DNA of 64,000 nt from G963667145 sp963676515 [NCBI: Candidatus Cloacimonadota bacterium] (GCA_963676515.1 OY781061.1:372001-436000); one strand, 5' to 3'. Positions 16,897-28,444 are shown, counted from the first letter of the stretch. Translations and numbers: made by a program. Notes: generated by a model not told the origin, from the letters alone.

Positions 16897-17833
16897 AAAA
16901 ACTTTTGCGATACTTTTTTTTGGAATGGCTATTTGCCTTAATGCCACAGAGAGAGTTACGAGTTACATACCTTTGGCACAATATGAGCATTTTCACACTA
17001 GTGAGCAAAGCATAAAGAGTAAAAGCATAGGTCTAGTGATCGAAAGGAAAAACTTCTTTTTTGTGGGAATTACCACATTCCATAAATTCCATGATACTCT
17101 CTTGTTTGATTTCCCCCGCTCTTACCAAACTATCGATATTCTCAGCGAATTGCAAAGAGACAATTCTCAGATTTTGCTAATCTTAAAATCTAGCACCGAT
17201 TGTCCAGAAAGCTTGGAGTTGCAGACATTTCAGAGTGCCATAGTGTATGGATACAAATTCTTGGATGAAAAGCAATTCTCACTCATATTTGGTGGTGGCA
17301 TCGCCGTCAGCGACTTTGGCATAGAGTATTCTAACGGGAAAACTTGGCCTATCATACCTGTACCTCTACTCAAGATTAAAACTCACAATCAATATCTTAA
17401 AACAAAATTTGAATTTATCTCATCACCCAATCTTGACATCACTCTTTTCCCAACAAATCACATACGAGCAACTTTTGAAGGTCGATTTGACAAGCTACGA
17501 GACGAACGAGATTTGCTCTTCGAGAGCAAACTACACTATCGCTTTTTCTCCGCTTCCGACAAACTGGGCGACATCGCAGGAGTAGCTATTGGCTTCAAAA
17601 ATAGCAATTACGGAGCTTTTAACCTCGCTGAGCGAGAAGATGAAAATTGCCAAGAGAATGAAACTTTAGAAATCCAGTATCACTCTGTGTTCGCAGAGCT
17701 AGATTTGTCCCTCTTGAAAGTTTCCGCAGGTTATAACTTCGACAGCAGAGAATTATATGAGACAGAAAAATTAACCAGCAAGAACTTAGATGATGGATGG
17801 TTCTTGAGTGTGCAAGGAGCGTGGAAGTTTTAG
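16886..17833 (+). CDS. Putative outer-membrane beta-barrel protein
   Basis: A 315-residue protein with a signal peptide (MKIKKTFAILFFGMAICLNA, cleaved near A20). It has many short alternating strands and ends G-A-W-K-F, with the C-terminal Phe typical of barrel proteins folded by BamA. I do not recognise a named family. Its start lies within the end of tetR, so expression is coupled to the regulator. A bidirectional terminator follows at 17933. The barrel assignment is inference from sequence texture. Confidence 0.6.
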   Translation: MKIKKTFAILFFGMAICLNATERVTSYIPLAQYEHFHTSEQSIKSKSIGLVIERKNFFFVGITTFHKFHDTLLFDFPRSYQTIDILSELQRDNSQILLILKSSTDCPESLELQTFQSAIVYGYKFLDEKQFSLIFGGGIAVSDFGIEYSNGKTWPIIPVPLLKIKTHNQYLKTKFEFISSPNLDITLFPTNHIRATFEGRFDKLRDERDLLFESKLHYRFFSASDKLGDIAGVAIGFKNSNYGAFNLAEREDENCQENETLEIQYHSVFAELDLSLLKVSAGYNFDSRELYETEKLTSKNLDDGWFLSVQGAWKF

Positions 17834-17932
17834 TGTGATATAATGCACAGTTCGTGCCCAACTTTTGGGATGCATCATTTTTGTTCTCAAATCAGTAAAA
17901 ATAGACGCAAGTTCTCATTTAGAATTATACAA

Positions 17933-17969
17933 AAAAAACCAGCAGAACTTTAAAAATTACTGCTGGTTT
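17933..17969. terminator. Bidirectional terminator
   Basis: AAACCAGCAG and CTGCTGGTTT form a 10 bp perfect stem around a 14-15 nt loop, with an A-run on the left and a T-run on the right. It separates the convergent tetR-barrel unit (+) and the lipoprotein gene (-). Confidence 0.8.
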
Positions 17970-17984
17970 CCCAAATTTATTTGT

Positions 17985-18464
17985 TTACTCTTCTGGCGAT
18001 ACTTCTTGCGACACTTTTTGCGGTGCAGGTATCATCAAAGCGTCAAGAATAGTTCTAATAGCTCTTCTACCTTCCACACCAAAGCCTATATCTACACCAA
18101 ATTTATCGGTGATAACTAGCATTCTTTCCATTTTTCCTTTCTTGAGAGCATCTTCAGAAATTGAATTGATATAAGATATTGGTATCTTGTAAATCAAGCG
18201 ATACCGGTAATTATCTCTATCCCAAGATACCACATAAACGCCTTTTTCGGTGACAAAAAATACCCCGTAAGTCAAAAGTTTACCGTTTTCGTACATCGTC
18301 GTCCACTCTTTGTAAAGAACATCTTGCGAACCATCATTAGCAATCTCTTTAGCCATCGCCGAGAAAGCAGGTGTTTCATAAGGACCAGATTTTTGTTGCA
18401 TCGGTCCTGAGGCACATCCAGCCAGCACTACCCCCAGCAAAAAAACTAATAATTTATTTTTCAT
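17985..18464 (-). CDS. Uncharacterised lipoprotein
   Basis: A 159-residue protein with a lipoprotein signal (L-L-G-V-V-L-A-G-C, Cys near 16). ATG 18464 is chosen because GGAG precedes it at the right distance; an ATG six codons earlier has none. The mature part has a hydrophobic/aromatic strand pattern (G-V-Y-V-V-S-W, Y-R-L-I-Y-K-I-P) resembling a PH-like beta domain, and ends in a Pro/Glu-rich tail. No family recognised. Confidence 0.7.
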   Translation of the reverse strand: MKNKLLVFLLGVVLAGCASGPMQQKSGPYETPAFSAMAKEIANDGSQDVLYKEWTTMYENGKLLTYGVFFVTEKGVYVVSWDRDNYRYRLIYKIPISYINSISEDALKKGKMERMLVITDKFGVDIGFGVEGRRAIRTILDALMIPAPQKVSQEVSPEE

Positions 18465-18572
18465 ATCGTCTCCTAATTTCATTTTTGTCCATTGCTCTCA
18501 TAGACAATAGATTTGTCAACATAATTGTCATCTTGCTTTGGTACAAATGAAAATATATCATAGCAATAAATA

Positions 18573-18625
18573 AAAACCGCCTCATTTTTAAGATAAAAGC
18601 GATTATAAAATTTTGCTCTGTGGCT
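18573..18625 (-). terminator. Terminator belonging to a small dispersed repeat
   Basis: Lies after the nitroreductase stop on the minus strand. It shares the pieces AAAAACCGCCTCAT, an AAAGCGRTTATAA block and CTGTGGCT with 20393-20450. The stem is imperfect here, followed on the minus strand by GCGGTTTTT. Confidence 0.5.
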
Positions 18626-18653
18626 GATTTTCCCCTTGCGTAAGTCAAGCTAA

Positions 18654-19409
18654 CTAAAAAAATCTCATATCTTCGCGTTTTTTCAATCTCTCGACGATGG
18701 TTTCATCGGATGCCGACCTCTGGGGGTTGTATGCACCGAAATGCACCATCTCATCCAGCTTTCGTAAGTACTTCTTCCTTGGTTTGTAAGCTGGGTGTCC
18801 GATAGCAAGCGTGTCGTAGATTTTCAAGTGGTCGGGCAGTTTTAGCAGTTTTTTGATTCGCTCTGCTTTGATCGGGGATGATGTCAAGGTCAAGTACTGT
18901 GTCCCCAGCCCAAGACTCGTAGCAGCCAAAAGCATTAACTGGAAAGCTGCTGACATGCTCGAAGCGTATATGCTGGCAACATCGGCGATGTTCAGCGGTT
19001 TCTTCAGCTTTATCTTCCCGTGGGCGACTTTGTACCTCTGTCCCGGCAGATTGATGCACTTGCGAGTGTCGCCACACACCACGATCAGCACTGGGGCATT
19101 TTTCGCACTCTTGAGTCCACTATTGATGATGGCAGGAAACTTAACAAATCTCTTCAGCAACTTTGTTCTCATTATCATCTTCGCCATCGTTGGGATATTT
19201 ATCTCTTCAGGCTTGATAAATGAAATCTCTTCGATCATCTTCTTGTCTGTTACTACCACAAATTCCCACGGCTGGAAATTCATTCCCGATGGAGCGTATC
19301 TGGCAGCATCTACAATCTGCAATATCTCGCTTTTTTTTACCGCCTCATCTGTAAAAGAAACAACTTTCCTTCTCTTTTTCACAAGTTCCATAAAATCTTT
19401 GTAGTTCAT
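18654..19409 (-). CDS. Nitroreductase-family FMN oxidoreductase
   Basis: A 251-residue protein of the nitroreductase fold. L-V-K-K-R-R-K-V-V-S-F near residue 8 is the N-terminal R-R-S/K motif for FMN phosphate; A-A-R-Y-A-P-S-G-M-N-F-Q-P-W near 35-48 is the second FMN motif; G-L-G-T-Q-Y-L near 177 and I-G-H-P near 215 complete the pattern. ATG 19409 has GGAG 7 bp upstream and removes 15 non-conserved residues. It would reduce nitro, quinone or flavin substrates with NAD(P)H; the substrate is unknown. It stands alone on this strand. Confidence 0.85.
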   Translation of the reverse strand: MNYKDFMELVKKRRKVVSFTDEAVKKSEILQIVDAARYAPSGMNFQPWEFVVVTDKKMIEEISFIKPEEINIPTMAKMIMRTKLLKRFVKFPAIINSGLKSAKNAPVLIVVCGDTRKCINLPGQRYKVAHGKIKLKKPLNIADVASIYASSMSAAFQLMLLAATSLGLGTQYLTLTSSPIKAERIKKLLKLPDHLKIYDTLAIGHPAYKPRKKYLRKLDEMVHFGAYNPQRSASDETIVERLKKREDMRFF

Positions 19410-19577
19410 TTTTATCTCCGTAAAATCTTCAATCTTGCCATCGGCAGGCGTCATCGTGTATAAAAAACAAGCGTGGCAGACAAAAAATTCCCCGCAAATA
19501 AATCCTCGCGTCTCTTCGCAAAACCCACCAGTTTAAACACAAAAGGAAATGAAGCCAACGCCTTTCCCCTTATTACG

Positions 19578-20330
19578 CTATTTTGTCAGATATGCTGGCT
19601 GGTTCAAGATTTCTTTGCCGTTATGGTAGACTACTAAAAAAGCTGGAGTGGAAGTTTTGCCGATTACATTTATGTCACAGATGTAGGTGTACTCGCCTCT
19701 TACAAATGTGTAGCTGTGATTCCCTCCCGTGCCTTCATGTTTTACCTCGCCCTTTTCGATTATCAAGTCCGGTTTTTGGCTCATATCGGAATTTATAGAC
19801 CAAGAGGCGTAGCGATAATCCCCACCTTTGACTTTGTCTATCCTAACACGAAATTTCTTTGTCTCCATAATCAAAACAGGCTCCCAAAAAAATTTTAAAC
19901 TTGGGTGAAGAGTCTCTTTTGCTTTTTTTATCAGCTCTTTTATTTTTTCCTCTTCAAATTTAGAGTCATAATTTACAGCTACCAATCCGCCTAAAACATC
20001 AATCCAAACAATGCCCCAACTATACATTATTCCTCGCCAACCCATTTCAGACCAATCATCTTTGGGATTAGATGAGATAATAAGATTTTTCAAAGTGTCA
20101 TCAAAAACTTCACTATACCTACGCTCAAAATCTTCTTGGGTTTTTATGTCTGGGATAGGAGCTGTCCGTCTTATTGGATAATTCACCATCGTTTTCAATT
20201 TGTCGATATCGTCATTTTTTATAAGTTCAATAAAAAATTCAACCGCCTTCACGCCAGCACTATCTGGCACATCGGCAAAACCAACATTAAACGCCAAAAG
20301 CAACACAAATGCTATCAACACTCTTTTCAT
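19578..20330 (-). CDS. Uncharacterised secreted protein
   Basis: A 250-residue protein with a clear signal peptide (MKRVLIAFVLLLAFNVGFA, cleaved about residue 19-20). The mature part starts with a helical segment (V-K-A-V-E-F-F-I-E-L-I-K-N-D-D) of the kind seen in NTF2/DUF-type periplasmic proteins and ends in beta-rich sequence. No catalytic motif is evident. It lies between the nitroreductase and the DEAD helicase with its own flanking spacers. Confidence 0.7.
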   Translation of the reverse strand: MKRVLIAFVLLLAFNVGFADVPDSAGVKAVEFFIELIKNDDIDKLKTMVNYPIRRTAPIPDIKTQEDFERRYSEVFDDTLKNLIISSNPKDDWSEMGWRGIMYSWGIVWIDVLGGLVAVNYDSKFEEEKIKELIKKAKETLHPSLKFFWEPVLIMETKKFRVRIDKVKGGDYRYASWSINSDMSQKPDLIIEKGEVKHEGTGGNHSYTFVRGEYTYICDINVIGKTSTPAFLVVYHNGKEILNQPAYLTK

Positions 20331-20392
20331 TTTCCTCTCCTTATTTCTTCACATTCTCCACAGACTTACCTAGCCCAACTTCCTGTCAAACA

Positions 20393-20450
20393 AAAAAAAC
20401 CGCCTCATCCTCAAAAGGTGAAAGCGGTTATAATTTCTTAAACTGTGGCT
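20393..20450 (-). terminator. Terminator of the DEAD helicase gene, dispersed repeat copy
   Basis: AACCGC and GCGGTT form the base of a long stem; on the minus strand the T-run follows GAGGCGG. It lies about 30 bp after the helicase stop. The sequence shares several blocks with 18573-18625, so the terminator itself appears duplicated. Confidence 0.65.
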
Positions 20451-20480
20451 ATTTTATGCTTTTACAAAAAAAGAGCCAAT

Positions 20481-21749
20481 TTATCGGCTATTTCTACGAA
20501 AGCTGGGGTTTTGCGAACCTCTTTTTTTGTTTCGGTTAGCAAAAAACTCCTGCTTTCTTCTTTGCTTTTCTTTTTCCCACTCTTTTTTCTCTGCAGTATT
20601 CATCGCCTTATCTGTCTGCGGGAAAGGATTATCGCTAACTATCTTTATCTTCTGCTTAGTGAGTTTCTCGATATCTTTTATGTAAACATTCTCTTCTGGC
20701 TCACTAATAGAGATAGCGATGCCCTCTTCTCCAGCTCTGCCACAGCGACCGATGCGATGCACATAAGTCTCTGACTCATTGGGAATATCGTAGTTGATCA
20801 CATAGCGGAGCTTATCTATGTCTATTCCTCTGGCGGCAATATCTGTTGCCACTAGCACCCTGAGGTCACCATTCTTGAAATCTTTCAAAGCTTTTTGCCT
20901 TTGATTTTGGGACTTGTCGCCATGGATGGCGTTACAGGCAATTTTTTCTTTGCGGAGGTTACGCACGATGCGGTCTGCCCCGTGTTTAGTTCTGGAAAAA
21001 AGCAAAACCTGCTCTATCTCTTTATTTTCCAAGATATGACAAAGCAAAGATTTTTTTGTGTCGCGATTGGTGGTATACAAATATTGTTGTATCGTCTGTG
21101 CGGTAGAAGATACGGGATCAACCGCTACCTTTTGAGGATCAATCAATAGTTGGTGAGACAATTTCACAATCGTCGGTGGCATCGTTGCCGAAAAAAACAA
21201 AGTCTGTCTTTTTTTGGGTAACTTGGCTATTATCTTCTTAATGTCGTGAATGAAACCCATATCTAGCATACGATCGGCTTCATCTAGAACAAAATATTTT
21301 ACATCTGTCAAAGAAACATACCCTTGCTCCATCAAATCCAAAAGCCTGCCCGGAGTAGCGACCAACACTTCAATGCCTTGCTTGAGAGCTCTAGTTTGTG
21401 CTCCTTGCGGCACTCCGCCAAAAATCACGGTGTTCTTGATGTTCGTATGTCTGCCATAAGTGGAAAAGCTCTCGCCAATCTGGATAGCCAACTCGCGAGT
21501 CGGCGTTATCACCAGCGAAGAAATCTTCCGCCTGCCTTTGGTAATTTGCTGGCTCTCCACCAGATGCTGAATAATTGGGATGGCAAAAGCCGCCGTCTTG
21601 CCTGTACCTGTCTGGGCACTACCCAGCACATCTTTTCTGTCTAAAATCAGCGGAATCGATTTAGCCTGTATATCTGTCGGCTCTGCGTAATTTTCCTCTT
21701 GCAACGCTTTGAGGATCTGTGGTATCAATTTGAGGTCTTCAAATTTCAT
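20481..21749 (-). CDS. rhlE: DEAD-box RNA helicase, RhlE-like
   Basis: A 422-residue ATP-dependent RNA helicase. Motifs in order: Q motif (E-P-T-D-I-Q, near 21), A-Q-T-G-T-G-K-T (near 45), P-T-R-E-L-A (near 85), V-L-D-E-A-D (near 155), S-A-T (near 187), and the RecA2 motifs A-T-D-I-A-A-R-G-I-D (near 308) and Y-V-H-R-I-G-R-C-G-R (near 333). The C-terminus is basic and Arg/Asn-rich (F-A-N-R-N-K-K-R-G), typical of RNA-binding tails. It is most like RhlE; exact subfamily is uncertain. Likely roles are ribosome assembly or RNA turnover. Confidence 0.92.
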   Translation of the reverse strand: MKFEDLKLIPQILKALQEENYAEPTDIQAKSIPLILDRKDVLGSAQTGTGKTAAFAIPIIQHLVESQQITKGRRKISSLVITPTRELAIQIGESFSTYGRHTNIKNTVIFGGVPQGAQTRALKQGIEVLVATPGRLLDLMEQGYVSLTDVKYFVLDEADRMLDMGFIHDIKKIIAKLPKKRQTLFFSATMPPTIVKLSHQLLIDPQKVAVDPVSSTAQTIQQYLYTTNRDTKKSLLCHILENKEIEQVLLFSRTKHGADRIVRNLRKEKIACNAIHGDKSQNQRQKALKDFKNGDLRVLVATDIAARGIDIDKLRYVINYDIPNESETYVHRIGRCGRAGEEGIAISISEPEENVYIKDIEKLTKQKIKIVSDNPFPQTDKAMNTAEKKEWEKEKQRRKQEFFANRNKKRGSQNPSFRRNSR

Positions 21750-22051
21750 TTTTTCTCCATGTATTTACAACAGCTAAGCAGAGAAAAAATTGGCAAACCA
21801 AAATTATTTCCTATCAAACCGTTGCTCTGTTTATTTGATAACACTTTAGAAACAAGGAGCTTCCCCTTATCTCTTTGTGTTATCTGTTATACTATTTTTA
21901 ATTATTTACAAATTTAATTGTTTGTTGTTTTCTAAAAAACAATTTTAAACTACTCGTTACTCTATTCTTTTAGTTTTTTTAAAAGTTTTAAATAATTTCT
22001 AGTTTAGCAAAAAAAACCACCACAAAATATGACAAAATACCAAAACAAAAA
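21750..22051. other. Intergenic spacer
   Basis: A/T-rich spacer holding the leader of the DEAD helicase gene (minus). It contains a hairpin TTGTTTT/AAAACAA at 21925-21942 and a weaker one around the AAGGAG at about 21856. No coding potential seen. Confidence 0.5.
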
Positions 22052-23197
22052 CTAATAAAGAAATTTATATGGATACTCTTTGTTGCGTTTTTGGAACGAA
22101 ATAATTTTTTGATTTTGAATTATGCCATTATTTATTTCTATTGCTCTTGATATAGTTTTGTCTTTCCCCCATGCTTTTTTCCCCTTCATAACAATCGGAA
22201 TAAAAGGCAATAAAGCTTCCGAAATATCCCATGAAGCAGAATCCCAATAATAACTTGGGCTGTGGTCGACTGAGTAATAAAATTTACCATCAACCTTATT
22301 CATCGGATGTTCAAATGTTGTGGGTTTTGCACACCAAAATCCCATTCCCTCGTCACAGCTTATATCGATAATAAGAGTGCCTTTCATCAACTTATCAGCG
22401 TCCTGTTCAGGCACAAACATTAATGGATGCTCAATATCTTGAAGAGTACCATTAACAATTATTTGCACATCTGATAATACTTCTGAAAATGGGCGAGTGC
22501 TACCGTCAGATTCAACTGATAACAAGTTACCTGAATCGCCAGTAATCATTTGTTTAAATATTACGGTGGGCAATTGAACACCTACATCTGTTGGCTTTCG
22601 ACAGGTGTATATTACAATGTCCGTTGCCCCCTGACTCTGCAAGGCATAAACAGCTCCCCGACTCACAGAACCAAAGCTAAATATCACCGCTTTTCGTGCT
22701 TTTCCATAATTTCCTATAACACCTATAAGGTTTAAAGCATGGCTTACACCAGCATAGCCTGCAATTTCATTATTCTTGTAAAAAATATGCATATTCTTAT
22801 CACCAGCTTCACTCCATTTATACATTTCTTCCCAAGCTATAATCGTCAATTTTCTTTCGATGGATACTTGCGTAATTTTTCGTTGTTGCACACAATGTGG
22901 CCAACCCCAAACAATTGCCCCTTCATGTACTTCAGTCAAATCTTCTGGGAGAGGTTTAGGCATAATCACACAATCAAAATCTTTCATTATCTCTTCTCGG
23001 GAGGCACTTATTCCTGATGTAAGTTTGGCGATTGTGCTATCTTTTATTCCAAATCTTAACCCATATCCTGCTTCAAATGTAATATTTTTCCTAAACCTCA
23101 GAGGAATCCGTTTTATATGTTCAGGATGAATTGCTACTCGTTTTTCGTTCTCTTTTAATGATTTTCCAATGACACCAACTGTTAATAATTTTGTCAT
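22052..23197 (-). CDS. N5-(carboxyethyl)ornithine synthase / alanine dehydrogenase-like protein
   Basis: A 381-residue member of the alanine dehydrogenase/transhydrogenase-like group closest to carboxyethylornithine synthase, which condenses pyruvate with the side-chain amine of ornithine or lysine using NADPH. Shared pieces are E-K-R-V-A-I-H-P (near 20), I-V-W-G-W-P-H (near 95), N-E-I-A-G-Y-A-G-V (near 146), a Rossmann-like I-F-S-F-G-S-V-S-R-G (near 176) and K-G-T-L-I-I-D-I-S-C-D (near 272). It is longer than the lactococcal enzyme (about 313). The glycine motif is atypical (F-S-F-G-S instead of G-x-G-x-x-G). ATG 23197 is preferred to a TTG at 23215; neither has a strong Shine-Dalgarno. No companion genes. 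Confidence 0.65.
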   Translation of the reverse strand: MTKLLTVGVIGKSLKENEKRVAIHPEHIKRIPLRFRKNITFEAGYGLRFGIKDSTIAKLTSGISASREEIMKDFDCVIMPKPLPEDLTEVHEGAIVWGWPHCVQQRKITQVSIERKLTIIAWEEMYKWSEAGDKNMHIFYKNNEIAGYAGVSHALNLIGVIGNYGKARKAVIFSFGSVSRGAVYALQSQGATDIVIYTCRKPTDVGVQLPTVIFKQMITGDSGNLLSVESDGSTRPFSEVLSDVQIIVNGTLQDIEHPLMFVPEQDADKLMKGTLIIDISCDEGMGFWCAKPTTFEHPMNKVDGKFYYSVDHSPSYYWDSASWDISEALLPFIPIVMKGKKAWGKDKTISRAIEINNGIIQNQKIISFQKRNKEYPYKFLY

Positions 23198-23856
23198 ATT
23201 GTATAGCTGTGGCAATAAAAAACGCAGGGCAATTCAAAACAGCTCTCTATCAAGTTACCGTGCCATTTATTAAATGTTATGTTGTTCAAATTCATCACTT
23301 TCCACCCTATATTTTTTATTGCGTGTTGCCACTTTTACCTAGTTTTTCAAAAAATCAATCATAAAACTTAACGGAACCGATGAAGCGAAATTTTGAAAAT
23401 TACTTATCGAAATTAACAACTATTTTCAAAATTTGGGAGAAGAGACTTTATTACTGCTTATTAGAATAGTAAAGTAAAAATCTTTGAATCAAATATCTCA
23501 TTGCTAAACAATCCGTTAGAGAAAAACGGATGCGGAGAGTTAAATTTTATTTCGTCGAACAACTATCTCTAGACGCATTTGGTATCTGTTCCCAAAATGG
23601 GGTAACAGCCAAACAGATTTCCATAAATTTTCTTTTCTAGCGTTTATCTTCCTGTCTATTTACATGTAATAGCTATTGCTCTTTCTTGTCAACACTAAAA
23701 GCTGCTTACAAAATTGCAGAGGGCTTGACTAAAAATTTATAGCTATTAATTCAAAAAAAAACGGAAAAGATTTAGGACATATTTATATTAGAAATAGCCA
23801 TCCAAATAAATTCTAGATGGCTATAAAATTATTCACTATTTTCTGATTAGTATTTA
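23198..23856. other. Gene-free spacer of about 660 bp
   Basis: No reading frame with coding character. It contains a perfect 12 bp inverted repeat (23389-23400 with 23422-23433) and a 7 bp hairpin ATCCGTT/AACGGAT near 23500. It sits between two minus-strand genes, and leader sequences or a decayed gene are equally possible. Confidence 0.4.
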
Positions 23857-24135
23857 CTAATAAATTGTCTTATACTCGTGATCACCATCTTCTAAGGTTA
23901 TTATTGATCCTTGCAAAAGAACATCTTTGCTATCAGTTCCAGACCACTCCAGATCAAAATCGTGACTTCCACTAGGATAAAGAGTAGCATCCTCTCCATC
24001 AATAGATAACTCATATGCATTAATACTACTACCATTTTCTACAGTTAAAGTCGCTTCACTAGTACAAGCTACAAGAGCAAACATCATACAAACAAACAAT
24101 ACACTGTTTTTCAAAAAACTTTTACCTTTTTTCAT
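23857..24135 (-). CDS. Small uncharacterised lipoprotein
   Basis: A 92-residue protein with a lipoprotein signal (M-F-A-L-V-A-C, Cys about residue 24). GGAG stands 5 bp before ATG 24135. The acidic mature part begins T-L-T-V-E-N-G-S-S-I-N-A-Y, a short beta-sandwich-like pattern. It lies directly downstream of the rRNA operon terminator region on the same strand. No family recognised. Confidence 0.65.
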   Translation of the reverse strand: MKKGKSFLKNSVLFVCMMFALVACTSEATLTVENGSSINAYELSIDGEDATLYPSGSHDFDLEWSGTDSKDVLLQGSIITLEDGDHEYKTIY

Positions 24136-24266
24136 TTCTACTCCATTAAATTTAATCATATTATAATAGCATCGCTTAAAATCACGAAAAAGTTGTCAAT
24201 GCTTAACTCTCAACTGAAATCTTAGCCGTATCCAAATCTGTATCCCTAATCTCCATTTTATTTTTT

Positions 24267-24453
24267 TTATGTTCAAAAACAGTTTTAAACCACTAGCTTA
24301 GTTTTAAATAAATGGGGTGTGGACGGGGCAGGTTTATGTTCAAAAAGCTCTCTATTTTGCTTTAATCGAACCCGAAAGCGTGTTGTATAAACTTTAAGTG
24401 GTGAGTTCTTTTTTTAAACAAAAAGGGGGCAGAATGGATTTATGTTCAAAAAG
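24267..24453 (-). repeat. Three degenerate copies of a TTTATGTTCAAAAA element
   Basis: TTTATGTTCAAAAA occurs at about 24267, 24333 and 24440. The last two are preceded by a G-rich GGGGxAG block 10-17 bp earlier. On the minus strand each reads CTTTTTGAACATAAA, like the tail of a terminator, and the third directly follows the hairpin at 24454-24531. They look like decayed copies of the rRNA terminator end. Confidence 0.5.
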
Positions 24454-24531
24454 TGCCCAAATTCACAGTTATTTGTCCTGAAGCTGTATAGTGTATACTG
24501 CGAAAAGGGCAAATAACAAAAAATTTGGGCA
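24454..24531 (-). terminator. Nested hairpin ending the rRNA operon
   Basis: TGCCCAAATT (24454-24463) pairs with AATTTGGGCA (24522-24531), and inside it GTTATTTG (24468-24475) pairs with CAAATAAC (24510-24517). Both stems are perfect, separated by 4-nt internal-loop strands. A T5 run follows on the minus strand. It lies about 50 bp beyond the 5S gene. Confidence 0.7.
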
Positions 24532-24581
24532 TCTCTAATCTATTACTTTAAAAACTTTTTGGACATAAAAAAAGCTCTTGG

Positions 24582-24700
24582 TTATGGCGGCGACCTACTC
24601 TCCCACACAGTTGCCCGTGCAGTACCATCGGCGCAGACAAGCTTAACTGCTGTGTTCGGAATGGGAACAGGTGTTGCCTTGTCGCTATAGCCACCATAAC
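24582..24700 (-). rRNA. rrf: 5S ribosomal RNA
   Basis: About 118 nt. The ends TTATGG and CCATAA pair, and the internal block CCGAACACAGCAGTTAAGC is the conserved 5S loop. It is the last gene of the rRNA operon. Confidence 0.95.
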
Positions 24701-24902
24701 AAAGAACTTTAAATTTCGTAAAACTGCCAAAGTTTTAGGTTTCATATTTAGTGCTTCTTTTCTTCCAAATTTCGCTCATTCACTGTGTCCTATGACACAG
24801 CTTCGAGCTCATTTGTCGAAAATAAACACTTTTACAAAATTTAACTTCAGCTAAATTATTGTTATAGTAAAAGTTGGTGAGATATTAAAAAAAATAAAAT
24901 TA

Positions 24903-27849
<2,947 letters not shown>

Positions 27850-27853
<4 letters not shown>

Positions 27854-27881
27854 ATTTTTGATTCTCTTTAATTATCTCACC
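27850..27881 (-). other. 23S processing stem, 5' strand (partner 24876-24904)
   Basis: The minus-strand sequence upstream of 23S starts GGTGAGATAATTAAA and ends AAATTAAG. The sequence after 23S (24876-24904) is its imperfect complement (GGTGAGATATTAAA on the plus strand). The two would form the long helix cut by RNase III to release pre-23S RNA. Confidence 0.8.
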
Positions 27882-27955
27882 ACTTCTATAAAATTTCTCT
27901 TCAAAAGATCTAAAACAAACTATTCTTTTAAGGTCTAAAACCTTTTCTGACTAAA

Positions 27956-28279
27956 TTATAAAACAATCCCTATCAGCAATATTGCAAGAACAACTCCAAC
28001 AACCGCAACAGCTGTACCTTGAACTTGTCTCTTTAAGTATGATGGGTCTTCCTTGTATTCTATTTTTTCAGTTGTAATCTTTTTCACTTCATCATATTTA
28101 TAAATTATTATCGATTTATCGTTCTTTTCTATTTTGATCGTTTTGTTCGGGATATTTTCAACAACGACACCTTTTATTATATTTCCATTTTTCAACTCAA
28201 TAACATCAACATCTTTTGTTGCTGCAAATATTGGCAAAGAACACATCGCCATTGCAATTAAAATAGCTATCTTCTTCAT
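27956..28279 (-). CDS. Secreted/membrane protein encoded inside the rRNA operon
   Basis: A 107-residue protein gene between tRNA-Ala and 23S, on the rRNA strand. AAGGGG lies 6 bp before the ATG. Residues 1-20 are a signal peptide (P-I-F-A-A). Residues 24-65 form a compact module, V-I-E-L-K-N-G-N-I-I-K-G-V-V, then K-T-I-K-I-E-K-N-D-K, then Y-K-Y-D-E-V-K-K-I. This pattern recurs in secreted proteins of Bacteroidota-like bacteria. The C-terminus is one membrane helix (V-A-V-V-G-V-V-L-A-I-L-L). Intact start, Shine-Dalgarno, signal and helix argue for a real gene. It lies outside the 16S and 23S processing stems, so its RNA would be released as a separate piece. Confidence 0.75.
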   Translation of the reverse strand: MKKIAILIAMAMCSLPIFAATKDVDVIELKNGNIIKGVVVENIPNKTIKIEKNDKSIIIYKYDEVKKITTEKIEYKEDPSYLKRQVQGTAVAVVGVVLAILLIGIVL

Positions 28280-28370
28280 TGTTTCCCCTTTTCTATTTCG
28301 ATTTTTCTATCTCGATTTTTATTCGATTTTTTTTGAAAAGCACAAATATTATGCTTTTAAAAAAAAATGG

Positions 28371-28443
28371 TGGAGGATAACGGATTCGAACCGTTGACAT
28401 CCTGCTTGCAAAGCAGACGCTCTACCAGCTGAGCTAATCCCCC
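28371..28443 (-). tRNA. tRNA-Ala (UGC)
   Basis: The minus strand reads GGGGGATTAGCTCAGCTGG at the 5' end, with anticodon TGC in CTTTGCAAG and T-loop GGTTCGAATCC. CCA is encoded (28368-28370). It is the second tRNA of the 16S-23S spacer. Confidence 0.97.
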
Positions 28444-28444
28444 A

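Noticed and set aside
23389-23433. 12-bp inverted repeat in the gene-free spacer as a terminator
   Set aside because: The loop is 21 nt, the stem is pure A/T-rich and no T-run follows; it was kept only as a note on the spacer.
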